Source: Carnegiea gigantea (Eukaryota > Streptophyta > Magnoliopsida > Caryophyllales > Cactaceae). Taken from it: 64,000 nucleotides of DNA. Shown one piece after another: positions 34,470 to 47,390 of the stretch. Position 1 is the stretch's first letter, and every line of letters starts with the position of its first letter. The notes beneath the pieces are model-generated. The model searched no databases. It was not told the DNA's origin and worked only from the letters and a program-made list of their open reading frames with translations. A program made the position numbers and the translations under genes. Where the stretch lies: NCBI GenBank assembly GCA_029747015.1, contig JAKOGI010002468.1, positions 12,501-76,500 on the forward strand. Direction: 5' to 3'.

Positions 34470-35540
34470 GAGCAAGTTCTGAGCTTTGGCCTACTCTCAC
34501 TAGTGAGGGTCTTGAACCAAGTTGGTTCAATATTGACCCTAGGTCAAGGTTTAAGTTCTCCTAGGTCAATATTGACTTGGAGCACTTAGAAAGGTCCAAT
34601 TAGGATTAGGGAAGGTGGGTGGACCACTAGTGACCCTAAATAAGGAGTTAACCACTTAATCCTCTTAAAACCACCTGATTAGCTCATTTACAATTTCTAG
34701 GCTAAATACTTTGCTTCATTTATAGCTCAAATTTAACCAGAAAAATGATATCTAATTTCTGCAAATTATACATCTATAGAAAGGTCCAGATGTATATTTT
34801 CTAATGAGTCTTGAATTGCACTCAAACTCTAAGTATAGAGGAAGTTATGAGCTAAATACCGATCAAGGATTAGTGCAGGATTATAAAATGCATGATTCTA
34901 ATCATGGGCTTGATTGAGGAGGCTACAGGTGTAATTTTAGAGATTAAATAGCATAGGATGATTCTTCACATACAAAGGAAGAATTAACAAGTGGCAGCAC
35001 CTCCATTGGTGGAGTAGAGCCTACTCAATGCCCTCTATAAGATAAAGGATGAATCCTCAAAAATACAGCCCATAGTGCTTGTAATTATTTTAAACATCTT
35101 GATTTATTTTTGTAGGATATTTTATATGCCTCCTATTGGCCCACTTGCTCCACTAATTTACAGCTAATTTTTCCTCTAATTGGGTATTTATAGATCTAAT
35201 TACCACCATGAAAATTCAGACTCGATGAATGATATAAGAGCTTGAAGCTTGATTTTCCTCAAAATTTCAAATTCTTTATCTCTCTAAGGAGGGTGGTGAT
35301 TCAAGTTCTTTCCTTTAATCTAATCCTCGGTGCTAAGGCTTTAGAGACTTAGAGGGTGGATTGATTTATCTTCTTGCTACATATTTCAAGTGTTGAATCT
35401 TTCCAATTAGAGACTTTCTTTCTTTGGGACTTCTCTCTCTCACGGTTCATCTTTGGAAAGATGGATCTTCAAAATCCATTGAGCTCATCTACATGAATTT
35501 CATACCTTTATTTGGTCACGTGGAATGCACTATGGATTAT
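34423..35540 (+). repeat. Probable 5' LTR of G3 (start approximate)
   Basis: The DNA immediately before the primer site at 35543 must be LTR. A TGATGC start at 34423 or 34463 resembles the TGATGG and TGACGT starts of the G5 and G1 LTRs. No second copy is present in the window, so the boundaries are inferred. The only ORF, 35424-35615, crosses the primer site and is not a gene. Confidence 0.4.
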
Positions 35541-35542
35541 TT

Positions 35543-35554
35543 TGGTATCAGAGC
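35543..35554 (+). promoter_or_regulatory. tRNA-iMet primer-binding site of G3
   Basis: TGGTATCAGAGC is a perfect copy of the standard plant site complementary to the 3' end of initiator tRNA-Met. It precedes the gag of G3 by about 400 bases, a normal leader length. Confidence 0.85.
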
Positions 35555-36060
35555 AAAAAGATCCTATCTCTTGGCAAGCATCCCTTCCATCAATCCTTGT
35601 GTTGGAATTACTTAAAGTTTCCTCCTTTCTGTACTATTTTTGTCACTAGTTCTCACTCTCTAAATTTCCTATATAGTCCACAAAGAACCTTTAAATAGCC
35701 TAAACACAACTCCTAAACCAAATACAACTCAAAAACTGCATAAAAATGTCTTCACAAAAATCTAGAAAATATCTGTAATAGTCACCATCATGGATAGCCC
35801 ATGGTGACCAACACGGACCGTGCCAGTGCCTTTGTCATTTTTTTTTTTTCTCATTCCAGAGACCACCATGACCCCATTGGGGTATCGCCCATGCCGGGTG
35901 GTCCCTGTTCTTATTCAACTCCTTCACTTCTTTCCATCCTTTTCCCTCTTTCATCCCATAAATTACTACCATGGCTAGTAAGGGAGAAGCTTCTGACCCC
36001 TAGAGCATTCCTCATCAGCAAACCCTTGAGATAGGTAAGGCCCTTATAGAGCTTCAAGAG

Positions 36061-36895
36061 CAAATGCGAAAGCTCACTCAAGAGGTTGGACAAGTAGGGA
36101 AATCCATAGCACGAAACCCTTACCGACGAGGCTATGATGCTTGTCCTCTTGACCTCGAATTCGCCTCCCATGAAGGCTTTGATGATGAGGAAGGAAGACC
36201 AAGGAGAAGAAGGCATCCAAGGGATGATCTTTGGGATCTCAAAGTTGAGACTCCAGAATTTGATAGCAATCTTAACCTGAAGAGCTATCTTTATTGGGTC
36301 CAAACCCCTGAGAGGATCTTTGAACTCAATAATTACAATGATAAAAAGGCCTTCAAATTGGTCATTCTTAAGATGGAGTATGCTTCATTGTGGTGTGAAC
36401 ATCCAAAGAAGAGTAGGGCTAGAGAAGCCAAATCCAAAATCAAGACTTACTCTAAGCTCAAGAAGTATATGGATAAGAGATTTCTACCCCCTTCTTACAA
36501 ATAAGAACTCTATCTCAAGATCACCTCTCTCAACCAAAAGAATCTAAAGGTAGAATTATACATTAGGGAGTTTGAACAACTCCAAATGTAGGTTGGCTTT
36601 GGTGATGTGTGTCACCTAGCTATCGAGGTTGAGAAGTAACTTAAGGATCGTAAACCCTTTTAAACCCCTTCCCGTATCTGTCCTTCAAGTATGCCCAAGG
36701 GTTGCTTCATCTCCAACAAAGTTATCACTACCCCTACACCCATCAAAACTCTTGACAAGGATAAAGGGATTGCTAGTGAACCACTCAAGAGATTGGAGGG
36801 TGAAAAGTGTTTCAAATGTCATGGCGATGAGCACTTTCAAATAGATTGTCCTAACCAAAGGACTCTCACCATTAGAGAGGTGGAAGAAATTTAAG
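36061..36895 (+). pseudogene. gag: G3 gag with CCHC zinc knuckle
   Basis: The open frame 36064-36504 includes DDLWDLKVETPEFDSNLN and LEYASLW-like MEYASLWCEH, then KSKIKTYSKLKKYMDKRFLP. A stop occurs at the point where G5 continues into the QLHNFNQ block. IREFEQLQM and the CFKCHGDEHFQIDC zinc knuckle (36808-36849, all four ligands present) follow. This is the best preserved gag N-terminus of the G1/G3 type in the window. Confidence 0.8.
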
Positions 36896-37640
36896 CTATT
36901 GAAGAAGCCACTAGTAAAGGGGAAGTAGAGGATCAAGATGAAACTTTGATCACTATGGATGTGGGTGACTTCTTGGTGATTCAAAGAGCACTTCATGTCC
37001 AAGAGGCTCCATGTGAGCCAAGCCAAAGTGGGTAAATTTTCCATACCCAATGCACTATTGGAGATAAGGTGTGTGAGCTCATTATTGATGGAGGAAGTTG
37101 CAGAACACTCATTGACACACTTTAATTACCCACCAAGGTGCATCCCACCCCTTATTCTCTCCAATGGCTCAAACAAGGAAGCGAGATAACTATTTCTAAA
37201 CAAGCACTTACTGCATTTTTGGTTGATCCATATTGTGGTGAAGTGCTTCGTAATGTCCTTCCTATGAATGCATGTCACTTGTTACTTGGTAGGCCTTGTT
37301 TGTTAATCATGTAATTCATAATGGGCATGCCAATACTTATGCATTCAAGTATATGGGTCGAAATCTTACTTTGACACTGCTACCTCTACCTAAACTCCTC
37401 AAATCTAAACTGGGGAAGGGAAGTCAAAAAAGCCTATTCATGAGTAAAACATGGGTGGAGAGAACCATTAGTAAGAGCCAGCCTTTATTTACCTTACTTA
37501 TGGTAAAATCAAACACAGGTGAGGTAGTGAAACTCATACATCTCTTAACTCAATCACTCTTGAAAGAGTTTGAGGATGTATTCCCTAATGATTTACCCCA
37601 GGGGATCTATTCTTTAAGAGGAATCGAGCACTAAATTGAT
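36896..37640 (+). pseudogene. G3 protease remnant
   Basis: Active-site ELIIDGGSC is at about 37077-37103, intact. PTPYSLQWLKQG and CHLLLGRPC follow, then a frame change near 37290 where the second open piece (37296-37634) begins with NHVIHNGHANTYAFKYMG. The stop at about 37033 precedes IFHTQCTIGDK, where relatives are open. Confidence 0.75.
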
Positions 37641-38330
37641 CTCATACCAGGTGCTTCTTTACCAAACAAGTCAGCCTATAGGTGCAATCCTAGTGAATAA
37701 AAAGAGCTTCAACAACAAGTCCAAGAATTGCTTGATCGTGGGTACATTACGGAAAGCTTGAGTCCATGTTTGGTTTCCATCCTTTTGGTACATAAGAAGG
37801 ATGGCACTTGGCATATGTGTGTTGATTCTAGGTCCATAAACAACATCACCATCGAGTATCGATTCCCTATTCCTCGATTGGATGATATGTTTGATGAGTT
37901 ACATGGGTCCAAGGTCTTTTCCGAAATTGACCTTTGAAGTGACTATCACCTTCTTGGAATGAAAGAAGGAGATGAATGGAAAATCGGTTTTAAGTCCAAG
38001 TATAGGTTGTATGAGTGACTTGTGATGTCTTTTGGTTTATCTAATGCTCCTAGCACCTTTATGAGGCTCATGAATAAGGTCTTGAGGCCATTTTTGGGAA
38101 GTTTGTTGTGGTGCATTTTGATGATATTTTAGTGTATAGTTGTGATGAAACTTCTCATATAGAGCATCCTTCTCAAGTGTTCTAAGTATTAAGACAACAA
38201 AAGTCATATGCCAAACTTGAGAATTGTGAACTATTCACTCGTCAAGTTGTCTTTCTTGGCTATGTTGTATCCGGTGAGGGAATTCAAGTAGATGAATCTA
38301 AAGTTGAGGCCATCAAGGGCTGGCCTACTC
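37641..38330 (+). pseudogene. G3 reverse transcriptase remnant
   Basis: Blocks: [58 protein letters not shown] followed by a stop, [25 protein letters not shown], then [11 protein letters not shown] near 38107-38139. The usual Tyr of the Y-F-D-D box is His here, while both Asp are kept. Confidence 0.8.
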
Positions 38331-38960
38331 CGACATCTGTCATGGAAGTGTGAAGCTTCCATGGGTTGGACTCTTTCTACTGCTAGTTCATCAAAACCTT
38401 TAACTCCACTATGGCTCCCTTAACGGAATGCATGAAGAAGGGAAGCTTTGAGTGCATAAAGGCTGCCAAAAGGGCCCTTGAAACCATCAAGGATAGGCTT
38501 TGTTCGACTCCTATCTTAGCTCTTCCCAACTTCAATCTTCTATTTAAAGTTGAGTGTGATGCTAGTGGCGTTGGATTGGTGAAGTTCTCACTCATACTAA
38601 AGGTCCTGTAGCTTTCTTTATTGAGAAGTTGAATGGTTCAGGGCTCAACTATTCCACCTATGACAAAGAATTCTATGTCATCGTTAGGGCTTTGGAACAT
38701 TGGAGTCATTACCTCAAGCCCAACCCGTTTATGCTGCGTTCGAATCACGAGGCATTATCCTAAATCAATGGTCAACACAAGTTGAACACAAGACATGCCA
38801 AGTAGGTTAAGTTCCTTTAATCTTTTACCTTTTGTTATAAGCATAAAAGTTAGAAAGAGAATGTTGTGGCTGATCATTATCAAAGATACATGCTCAGAAG
38901 AGAAACAAATCTTAAACCAAACCCCAAGACTACTACTATGGATAGAGCCGAAACCGTGAG
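38331..38960 (+). pseudogene. G3 RNase H remnant
   Basis: TSVMEV-stop-SFHGLDSFYC begins the connection. LPNFNLLFKVECDASGVGL keeps the first Asp. A frameshift follows, then YDKEFYVIVRALEHW in another frame near 38660-38705 and a damaged HKS...ENVVADHYQR-like end near 38840-38890. Coding similarity ends soon after. Confidence 0.75.
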
Positions 38961-40100
38961 GGACCTAAAAGGCCAGCTAGACTAAAGGAAACATAAGGTT
39001 AACGACATGATGTTGCTACTCCACTACCCTCTTATTGGCCTCTAGCGGTGTGAAGGACACAGTCGCTAGGCTGCATCAAAATCCTATTTGCACAATTATA
39101 GCTCAACTGTTGTTGGGTCTTGTCTGCATGCCCCTAGTAAGGACACTTTTGGCATTCCTGATAGGGCTTTTGCTCTCGGTGAACAAGTTAGGGGATACCC
39201 ACTTATTTTAAGAAAGGACTCTTTAGACACATATAGGGATAATAAGAGCACTTAGCATTAATTCATGGTAATCACATGTGTAAGGTTTGGTACTAAATAT
39301 ATAATAAAAAAAGACTGCAGTAGAGGCAATGGTTTTGACGCCCAAGTGAGATGGAGTAGATGCTTTTTATCTTCAAATTAGTGTTATTGAATGGCCGTAA
39401 GATAGTTCTCTTTCGGTGCAATGTCGTGATTGAATGGAAAGAGGGAGCTATAACAAGGCATTCTACCTGGTTTTGGGGGTCACTGGACAAACCCAAGGGC
39501 GTGCTTTAGTACGAGACACTCGATAAACTTTGATACTAACCATGTGCCCAAACCAATGGCTCAGTGGTTCAGCAGGGGTTAGGGTTTGGGGATCCCTGAG
39601 GCTCAATTTGCTTTTTCCACCGAAGCTTATTCTCTTTTAAGGGGGTGCATTGGATTGGCTTTCTTAAAGTGGTGGTCCCGTGAGTGATGTGGTAAAATGG
39701 TTTAGAACTTTAGTTTTTAGAGTTGCCAACACATTTCAAAAATAATATATAGACCCATAATTTTATAGAAGGTTCCCAAATCCTTCTTTCAATAACTCCT
39801 AAAACCAAAAGGGTCAACTATAGGATATAGGACTTGACTTTTCAGAAGCGAAAGGATTTTTCCGCAAAATATAATCCTTGATATCTTGAATAGGTATTAT
39901 TAAAAGTGACTGCATGGCTACAAACCATGGGAACGAATTTAAGGGCGAATGTGCGGTCTAATGAATGGTGAAAACCACTATAGACTACCTACTTTGAAAA
40001 GCGGCCTCTATTAGAAATAAATGTATCAAAATAATTATTTTTCGCTCCATGAAAAAGGTATTTTTCCATGATCTTAGTCTCATTTAATGAGACAAGTAAT
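38961..40100. other. Unassigned repeat-like DNA between G3 and the copia element
   Basis: No domain, LTR end or primer site was recognised. A tRNA-box-A-like word, TGGCTCAGTGG, occurs near 39557 without a convincing box B, so no tRNA gene or SINE is called. The ORF 39293-39496 (minus) is not supported by any motif. Confidence 0.4.
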
Positions 40101-41900
40101 AAGAAGAGGATTAATGGTGACTATGTTTTAGCAGGCCATTGCTAGAAATGTAGAAAAAGTAAAAAATATTTTTTACAAGAAAAACTATTCATCACGACAA
40201 TAGAAGTCATCGCTAAAATTAGTACATCAATGCAATAAATACTTTTGCAATGACAATTGTCAGTGCATGGCCATTATGGATCATGGCATTAAAAAAGAGT
40301 TAACTTGTGTTGGCCAAAATAGTCAAAGCCCAGTGTTAACAAAAGGCAAGATGATATGTCACAGTCCACTCAGTCTCAGTGCGACCATGCAATATTTGTC
40401 CAACAAAATTGAAGACATAACAAGAGTTATGCATCTGGTAAACACTGTCATAGTGATGTGCTTAATCTAAGCAATCTCATCAAAACATAGTCATTATAAG
40501 CTTCTCAATGTAGACGAACATTTATTTCATAATGAAGATATGTTACTTAAGCTTAAGATGGTTATTGACTATTGCGTTAATTCTCTGATAGAAAATATCA
40601 TTTGATATTCTACTAACAATATTGATCTCAATGTGAATAGAATTTACTAACGAAAAGGATTAGTTTTATTCATTTTTTTTCTTGACATAATTCTCATAGA
40701 TTAGTCATATAATATCTCTTGATCATATTAGGGGATGTTCTATATACCATGATTAGGGGAAAAAACTGCCATAGCATCCAAGCGAGTTGAATTTTAAAAA
40801 GTACCAGGGAAACGACTAGCTATCAGCATCAAGCATTAATTGCTTCTAGGGCACTTTTTTGTTAAGCCTCTTAATTAATTGGATCATATCGGATTAACCA
40901 CAAGATTAAGGCATAACGATTACATTAATAGCTACTTTCATGATAGAGGTGGTAGCAGACGTCTTAAAGAAAAAGTTGATTAAGCATTATAGGAGAATTT
41001 GCCCAAAACAAAAAGGATTAGACTTCCTGAAATAGCAGTAAAATTCATCACCACAATTTCAAATGAAGGGCTAATATCAAACGTTGCTACAATGGCTATA
41101 CCACCTATATTCATCTATTTAAATGCTACAAAGGAGATCTACAAATAGAAGAATCATTTGAAGGCAAAAGGTCACAACACTTAAAAAGAAAAATGAAGTC
41201 ATTATACCAAGCTTGTAACCTATACATTCATTTCTTCTAATTTTCTGTGTTACTGGTGTAGCAGAAGTGAGTGAGAGGCACTATTTCTATATTGAGAACA
41301 TTGTCCTCCTAAGAGTGTGTGTGCGAAGACTAGGAGTTTGGCTTGTTAGAGTGCCTTGGGAAGACTTTGTCTGTTAACAAGGAGCTAGGGTGTTCATACT
41401 AAATTGTGTACAAGCTATTATAGAATGCCTAAGGAAAACTTTATAGATAATAAGGAGTAGTGAGGCTCTTGTTGGCCAGTGTGCTTTTGAGAGTTGGGGA
41501 ACCCTAGTAGTTAGGCTCGTCGGAGTGCCGTGAGAAAACTCATGATTGTAGGAAAGGAGTCAGCTTATTCTTGCTGAACTATCATTCGTAATAGTGAACT
41601 GATTTACTTTTTAGTTCAAGAAAGGACCTAAGGTAGGGATGTAACTAATGGTTGATTTAGGTGAATCTTGTGAAAATTTGGTGTCTTTGTCCCTACTCTG
41701 ACTTTATATTCTTTGACTTTGATTTTATTTATAGCTTATAGCTTAGTTAATCTTCATTAATTTGTTATACTTTTACTTAAATTTGTTTACGTTATTTAAA
41801 CTCCTTATTTAATCTAATATTTTCAAAAAGAATCAAGGTTTTACTCTTCGCCCTATTCACCCCCTCTCAGGTGATTTGCCTTATTCAAGAGGGACTGACA
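40100..41900 (+). repeat. Probable 5' LTR of the SIRE-type copia element (start not fixed)
   Basis: The LTR end is well placed: GGGACTGACA at 41891-41900 is followed by AC and the primer site, and CCCCCTCTCAGGTGATTTG just before is typical of plant copia LTR ends. The left end was not found; no second LTR is present in the window because the element is cut off at 62691. Confidence 0.5.
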
Positions 41901-41902
41901 AC

Positions 41903-41914
41903 TGGTATCGGAGC
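41903..41914 (+). promoter_or_regulatory. tRNA-iMet primer-binding site of the copia element
   Basis: TGGTATCGGAGC differs by one base from TGGTATCAGAGC. The gag start follows about 50 bases later. Confidence 0.8.
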
Positions 41915-41961
41915 CTAATCCACTTACAAGTGATGTAATGATCAAAGTAAGTAAAGATTAT

Positions 41962-42138
41962 GGCAACCACTGGTGCCTAAAAAATGGATCAAGGAAGATC
42001 ATATAGTAGAGCTCCATTATTCAACGGAACTAACTTTGCTCACTTGAACCCCAAAAAAAAAAAAAACTCACACAAATATTCTTAAAGGATTAGGAGTTGT
42101 AACTATGGAACATAGTCAACAAAGGAGACTATTGTTCA
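41962..42138 (+). pseudogene. gag: Copia gag N-terminal piece
   Basis: Reads MDQGRSYSRAPLFNGTNFAH, then after a small A-run shift LKDYELWNIVNKGDY in another frame. The PLF-x-G-x-N-(Y/F)-x-x-W/L and ELWNIV blocks are the start of SIRE-type gag. Interrupted at 42139 by the LTR of Athila A. Confidence 0.8.
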
Positions 42139-44115
42139 TGCTTAAAATATGCTATTTTTATGATATCTTTATACCGGATTTATGCTCAAAATAATTGTTA
42201 TTTTTAGATTTTTATTTGATTTTATTGTGTTTTGTATGTATTTAATAATTTGGAGAAAATGCGGAAAAATGATGAAAAAATGCCGAAAATAAAGCATTGG
42301 GCCAGAGTACCTAAACCCGACCTAATCCTTAAGCCTATTTTCTTTTTTTTTTTTTAGCCTAAAAGAAAAGAAAAAAATAGGAGAAAACCCCAGCCCTCAC
42401 GTGCTGGGCATGTGACACTTACTCCCCCCCTAAAATCTCCTTCTTTCTCCTCTCGGGCAGGTAAGCCCCGAAACCTCAATCTCACCTCTCTCTGTGTCTT
42501 GCCATCACCAACACCACGCCAAACCACCATCCTCATCCACGCCAACTACCAGCGAACTCCCACCTTCATTCTCATTGGATTTCCCGTAGAAGACGCCAGC
42601 ACAACAACCAGCACATCACCATCCCACCGTACAATCAGGCGCCAATCGACGGTGCAGAGGGGCTAAGGTCAAGTATAAATCAAAGGATGTAGCTCCAGAG
42701 TTAGGGTTAGAGAGTTTTTGAAATCAGGTTTTAGCTTCAGATTTTAGGTTTAATTTGAGGTATTTTTTTCATTTTAATTTCGGTGTTGGTAAATTAGGGT
42801 TCCTGTTCGTTTCATATCTTTTGATTTTAGATCTAATTTCATCTTTCGAATTCATGTAATTAATCTTTGGTTTGCTAATTTCTAGTCGACATTCATGAAT
42901 TTCAGTGTGCTATTACAAAATTTTGGAATCAAGTTTGGATAATTTCAGTTTTTCCCCCTCCCCTGTTCTGATTCTGGTTATGTTTGGTTATGGCAGTTTA
43001 GCCATTCTCAATGGGTGTTGAAGCTCCAAAAATGGAGTTGGTGGTGTTGGGATGAGCTCAGGATTGAGGTGGGATTCCCTTATGATTTCCCCTGTTTTTT
43101 TAATTTTTATTTTTTCTCCTCTTCCCCTGAGCTTTCGCCACTGTTTGGTTGCATTGAAATGGAGTTTGGATGTTGCTCTTCTCCTTCCCTTATGAATCAG
43201 TAATGATGATGGTTGAATTAGCAGCGTGTTCAATGGCAGATTCAACCATTTTGCTCTTGATTTCTCTATCTCAGGTTTCAATTTAAGGCTCTGTTTCTCT
43301 GTTTTTGTTCTGAACCTGTGCCCTAAAGTTTAATAGTTTGTTCTCTTTAGTTGTTCTGGATCTCTGTCTCGATTTAGTATGTCATTTTGTTCTGTTAGGT
43401 TTGGATGATGCGATTGTTCTCTACTTTTAGATGACTTTGGTTGATGATGACGGTTGAATTGTTCTCTGTTTTTGTTCTCTGCTTTTAGATTTACTTGCGG
43501 CATCTGCTGAGTAGCTCCTTCAGAAGTTTGTTTTCTTTAGTTTGCTTGATGAAATTGTTCTGAGTCTCTGTTTTGATTTATTGCTCAATTGATTTTAGCT
43601 TAGTTTGGATGATTAAGTTTTGATTCGATTATGCTTAATTTTAGAAGTTTAGTTGCTTAGATGCTCATTCTTCTGTTTTTTTTCCCCTGTTTCTTCAGTT
43701 AAATGCTGATTTCGGGTTGATTTAGCTTTGTCCATCTCCTGTTTCCATAACTCTTCCTATTTTGGGGTTGGTTTAGGTTAATTTATTTGCCAACACATTA
43801 TAGTGGTTTCACTTTGGTTGATAATGGTCTCATTTAGGTTAGACTAGACAAGTTCAAAGGATTTAAATGCATTAGTTGATTTTAATGAGTTTGGCTTAGT
43901 TAATAATCTTAGACTCATGGGCATGAGATAAAATTACTTTAATTTATCTTGACTAGTTTAGTCCCTATGTGTTTGATTCTCAATTAGTTTAGGCTATTAT
44001 AGTCTAATCTTATTTAGTGATCTTAATCTTGTCCTCGTCCCTGAGGAGACGACCCTCAAGTACTACGATGACAGTCGTATACTTGTGGCACTTCATTTTT
44101 CATTCAAACTTATCA
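42139..44115 (+). repeat. 5' LTR of Athila A
   Basis: Starts TGCTTAAAATATGC at the copia break and ends near TATCA at 44115, eleven bases before the primer site. Start and end blocks are shared with LTR C. About 2 kb long, some 500 bases longer than C. ORFs inside (42412-42666 and 42988-43281) have no known domain. Confidence 0.75.
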
Positions 44116-44125
44116 TACAAGTTTT

Positions 44126-44143
44126 TGGCGCCGTTGCCGGGGA
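44126..44143 (+). promoter_or_regulatory. tRNA-Asp primer-binding site of Athila A
   Basis: TGGCGCCGTTGCCGGGGA, a perfect 18-base complement of the 3' end of plant tRNA-Asp (TCCCCGGCAACGGCGCCA). This is the diagnostic primer of Athila elements and the best preserved of the four in the window. Confidence 0.95.
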
Positions 44144-44680
44144 TGACGGCTTGAGATTTGGGTTACATTTTTCTTTTTCTTTGTTGCTTTCCTATTAGTT
44201 GCACATGGTTCATCTTGCTTTCTTGATTTCGTTATTTAGTGTTGCGTAACCTAGTTCATTTCTTGAAAAAAAAAAAAATCCAAAAAAAGTAAGAAAAACC
44301 TAAAATTGAAAAAAAAAATTAGAAAAACCTTGAAAACCCTAAAAATTGAAAACTTTGAAAACCCTAAAAACAAACGACTTAGAATTGATTTATGGTTTTA
44401 CTTGCTTTAATTTTGTTATTAAGTTGTTTTGTAGTTTTAGAATTGAGTTAGTAATTTGAATTTGGTTTTTGTTGGGATTTGTCTTATCTTTGTTTTAGAG
44501 ATTGATTAACTTTTTGATTTGGCTACCTTTTATTTGTAAAATTTCTTTAGGGTTGAGTAACATTTTGATTTGCTTTTGTGCTTAAGAAAAAGGGAAAAAA
44601 ATTAGAAAATTCAAAAATTCAAAAAAATTAGAAAGAGAAAAGGTTGAAAATAGGATCTTTTGTGAGGGTGTGAAGTTTAT
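44144..44680 (+). other. Athila A leader
   Basis: AT-rich untranslated leader with several A-runs (44265-44340 and 44585-44640) between the primer site and the gag start. No ORF or RNA feature is seen. Confidence 0.6.
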
Positions 44681-46440
44681 ATGCCTAGTTGGGTTAGAGA
44701 CCCTAAAAATCAGAGACTCGTTAGGAGTGAGCCCGATCCTGACTTAGAACCCAAACCTGAACCTAAGCTTGAGTTAGAAAATATGGCACAAGAAAGGACT
44801 TTGAGTGATATTTTCTATCCTCCTAGGACTGCTTTGCCATTATTCTTCGTTATGCCTAACCTTGCACCAAATGTGACCTTCAAATTAAAACCCCACTATA
44901 CTCAGATGCTCCCTAAATTTACAGGTTTAGAGGATGCTTATTTATTTTTCAGGGAATTCGAAGAAGTTTATTCTATGATGCATTTCCCTAATATCCCCAT
45001 TGATGTTGTGCGAATGAAATTGATTCCTTTTGCTTTAAAAGATTCTACTAAATGTTGGATGTATGGCTTGGCTACTAATTCTGTTACTTCTTGGAATGAT
45101 TTTATAAGATTGTTCTTAAGAAAATATTTCCCTAATACCAAGACTGTTAAGCTGAGAAATGAAATCAATCAGTTTGTGCAACTAAATAGGGAATCATTTT
45201 GGAAATATTTTGATAGGTTCAAAAATTTGTTGGCCCAATGTCCCCATCATGATTTAGACTAAGCACGCTTGTGCCTGATTGTATATGAAGGACTTGTCTA
45301 ACAGACTAGAACCATGGTAGAGTCTATGTGTCAGGGTGGCTTTCTTTCTAAGAGCGCCACAGCTGCTTGGGAGTTTTTAGAGGACTTGGCTGAGAAAACT
45401 ATGCAGTGGGAAACCGCTCGTGATGACAGCCTGAGTTCTAAGATTGCAAGGGGTGGGTTGCATTCTATCTTTGATGTAAGTCACTTAGAGTCTAAGATTA
45501 CTGTTTTAGAAAACATATTGAAGAGATTATCTCCCCAGATGTCCCAATTATCTCAGACTTCTACAGTATCTTGTTCTCATTGCCAGGCCCTATATAATTC
45601 TTTGAGTGCTTATCCTTATTTTGCTCATCAGTTAGCAGCTGAACAAGAGCAAGTGAGTATGGCCTTCCAAAGACTTAAGAATGAGCCCTTCTCCCCTTAT
45701 CACAACCCAGGGTTGAGGAATCACCCTAACTTTTCTTGGAATAATGGACTAAATACTACGGTTCCTAACTCTTAACCTGGGGTGTTTCCTGGAAACAACT
45801 CCCAACCCATCTCTTATCCCTCAAATTCCTTTCAGAGACTGGCTTTTTCAGGTGTCCCTAATGCACCTAGACCTCCACCTCCCATTATTCAAGTTCAACC
45901 TCCTCCTGGTTATACTGATATTGATAAATTGGAGAGGAGAATCAATAATAGTATGGAGAGAATGATTAATGCTAACATGGAAAGAATGATGAGAATGATG
46001 ACTGAACAGTTTTTCCAGTTAGCATCATCTTCTAGGGAACTAGGTCCTTTCCGAGTCAACCTAAGGTGAACCCTAAGGGTCATCTCCTCTCTTCTTCTAG
46101 TAACCTTAATGAGCCTGTGAGGAAAGTGAATGTGGTTATATCTCTCCATTCTAGTCGAGAGATTAATAATTAAGTGAGAAATTCTAATGAACCCTACAGG
46201 TATCCTCACCAATTCTTTCAAAATTCTTCTTCCTCTTCTCCTCTAGAGACTGGTTCATCCAGTCAGTCAGGGAATGCTACTGATGGTGTCCCCAATGATT
46301 CAAATAGTCCTTCCTCTCCTCAGTCACCTTCTAAGAAAGAGGAGCTTAAAGAGAAAGACTCCTCTGACTCGGTAAATTTTTCACCTTCTAAGGATTCTTC
46401 CTCCCCTTGTTCTTCTAAGAAAATCTAGATACCTTTACCT
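44681..46440 (+). pseudogene. gag: Athila A gag remnant
   Basis: Starts MPSWVRDPKNQRLV. The first 193 residues are open and contain the capsid blocks LPKFTGLEDAYLFFREFEEV, MKLIPFALKDSTKCWMYGLA and ESFWKYFDRFKNLLAQCPHH. Stops follow after HHDLD and LV, both at Gln positions in relatives. Then TMVESMCQGGFLSKSATAAW is open to 45775, a stop, and 45782-46069, rich in Pro, with the repeated MERMINANMERMMRMM segment. A Ser/Pro-rich piece (46174-46428) ends the region. Confidence 0.85.
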
Positions 46441-47390
46441 CCTTTTCCCCATAGGCTAAAGAAGAAAGATCAAGATTATATTGAGAAGATGAGAGAGACT
46501 TTCTCTCAAGTAAAAATCAACATTTCTTTGCTCGATGCAATTCAGCTGATGCCTCCATATGCTAGGTTCTTAAAGGATCTGTGTACAACCAAGTAAGAAA
46601 CTGGTGTACCTAAGAAGGCTTTCTTGACCTCTGGTGCTAATGCTATCCTTTCTCATCAGATCCCGGTGAAGTATAAGGACCCTGATTACCCTGCTATTTC
46701 TATAGTCATAGGGGACCAACTTATTCACAAAGCATTGCTTGACTTAGGGGCTAGTGTTAACTTGATACCCTTCATTGAGTATGAAAGGCTAGAATTAGGT
46801 AGCTGAAACCTACTAAGATGGTCATTCAACTGGCTGATAAATCGACTCGGGTACCCAGAGGGATAATAGAGGATGTGCTGATTAGAATGGATGAATTTAT
46901 TTACCCAGTGGACTTCGTTGTGATCGAAACTTAGAAGGTGTCCAATTTAGCTAGGCAAGTCCATGTGATTCTAGGGCGTCCTTTCTTGGCCACTGCCAAT
47001 GCCCTCATTAATTGCAGGAATGGTATGATGAGACTATCTTTTGGCTACATGACTTTAGAATTGAACATCTTTAATATGCAAAAACAGCCTTCTGGATTTG
47101 ATGATATGGAATTTTTCGCTCTTAACTGGGTAGGGTATTCTATATTCGAGGATGTCTTTGATAATGTATTTGCTACTGAGTATGAGTCATTTTTTTATAG
47201 ATGATGAGCCTAAATATGATGTGTTTGAATTTGATGACTTGTGCTCTACTGCTGATTTTTTGCTCACTATTGTTTCTGATTCTGCTACTGAATCTGTTTC
47301 CCCTGTTACTTTTGAATTAAAACCTCTTCCTGACTCTTTTAAGTATGTATTCCTAGGACCCGATGAATCCTTACCTGTCTAATTGCTTCT
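46441..47390 (+). pseudogene. Athila A protease and linker remnant
   Basis: The IEKMRETFSQVKINISLLDA block leads to PVKYKDPDYPAISIVIGD and the active-site LLDLGASVNLIP near 46735-46770, which is intact. A one-base frame change at about 46800 shifts the rest, then VILGRPFLATANALINCRNG is open at 46938-47204. An acidic linker (YESFFIDDEPKYDVF, 47150-47380) leads to RT. Confidence 0.85.

Larger units (their letters stand above)
35543..38960 (+). mobile_element. Ty3/gypsy element G3, truncated after RNase H
   Basis: Gag, CCHC, protease, RT and RNase H are present in order. Integrase and the 3' LTR are absent: recognisable coding similarity stops near 38960, and the following kilobase is unrelated. 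It belongs to the same broad family as G1 and G5. Confidence 0.8.

Noticed and set aside
39540..39600. tRNA gene or SINE head at TGGCTCAGTGGTTCAG
   Set aside because: Box A-like word only; no box B at the right distance and no cloverleaf could be drawn.
42412..43281. ORFs in the LTR of Athila A
   Set aside because: Ser/Pro/Thr-rich translations of CT-rich LTR sequence, not shared with LTR C.
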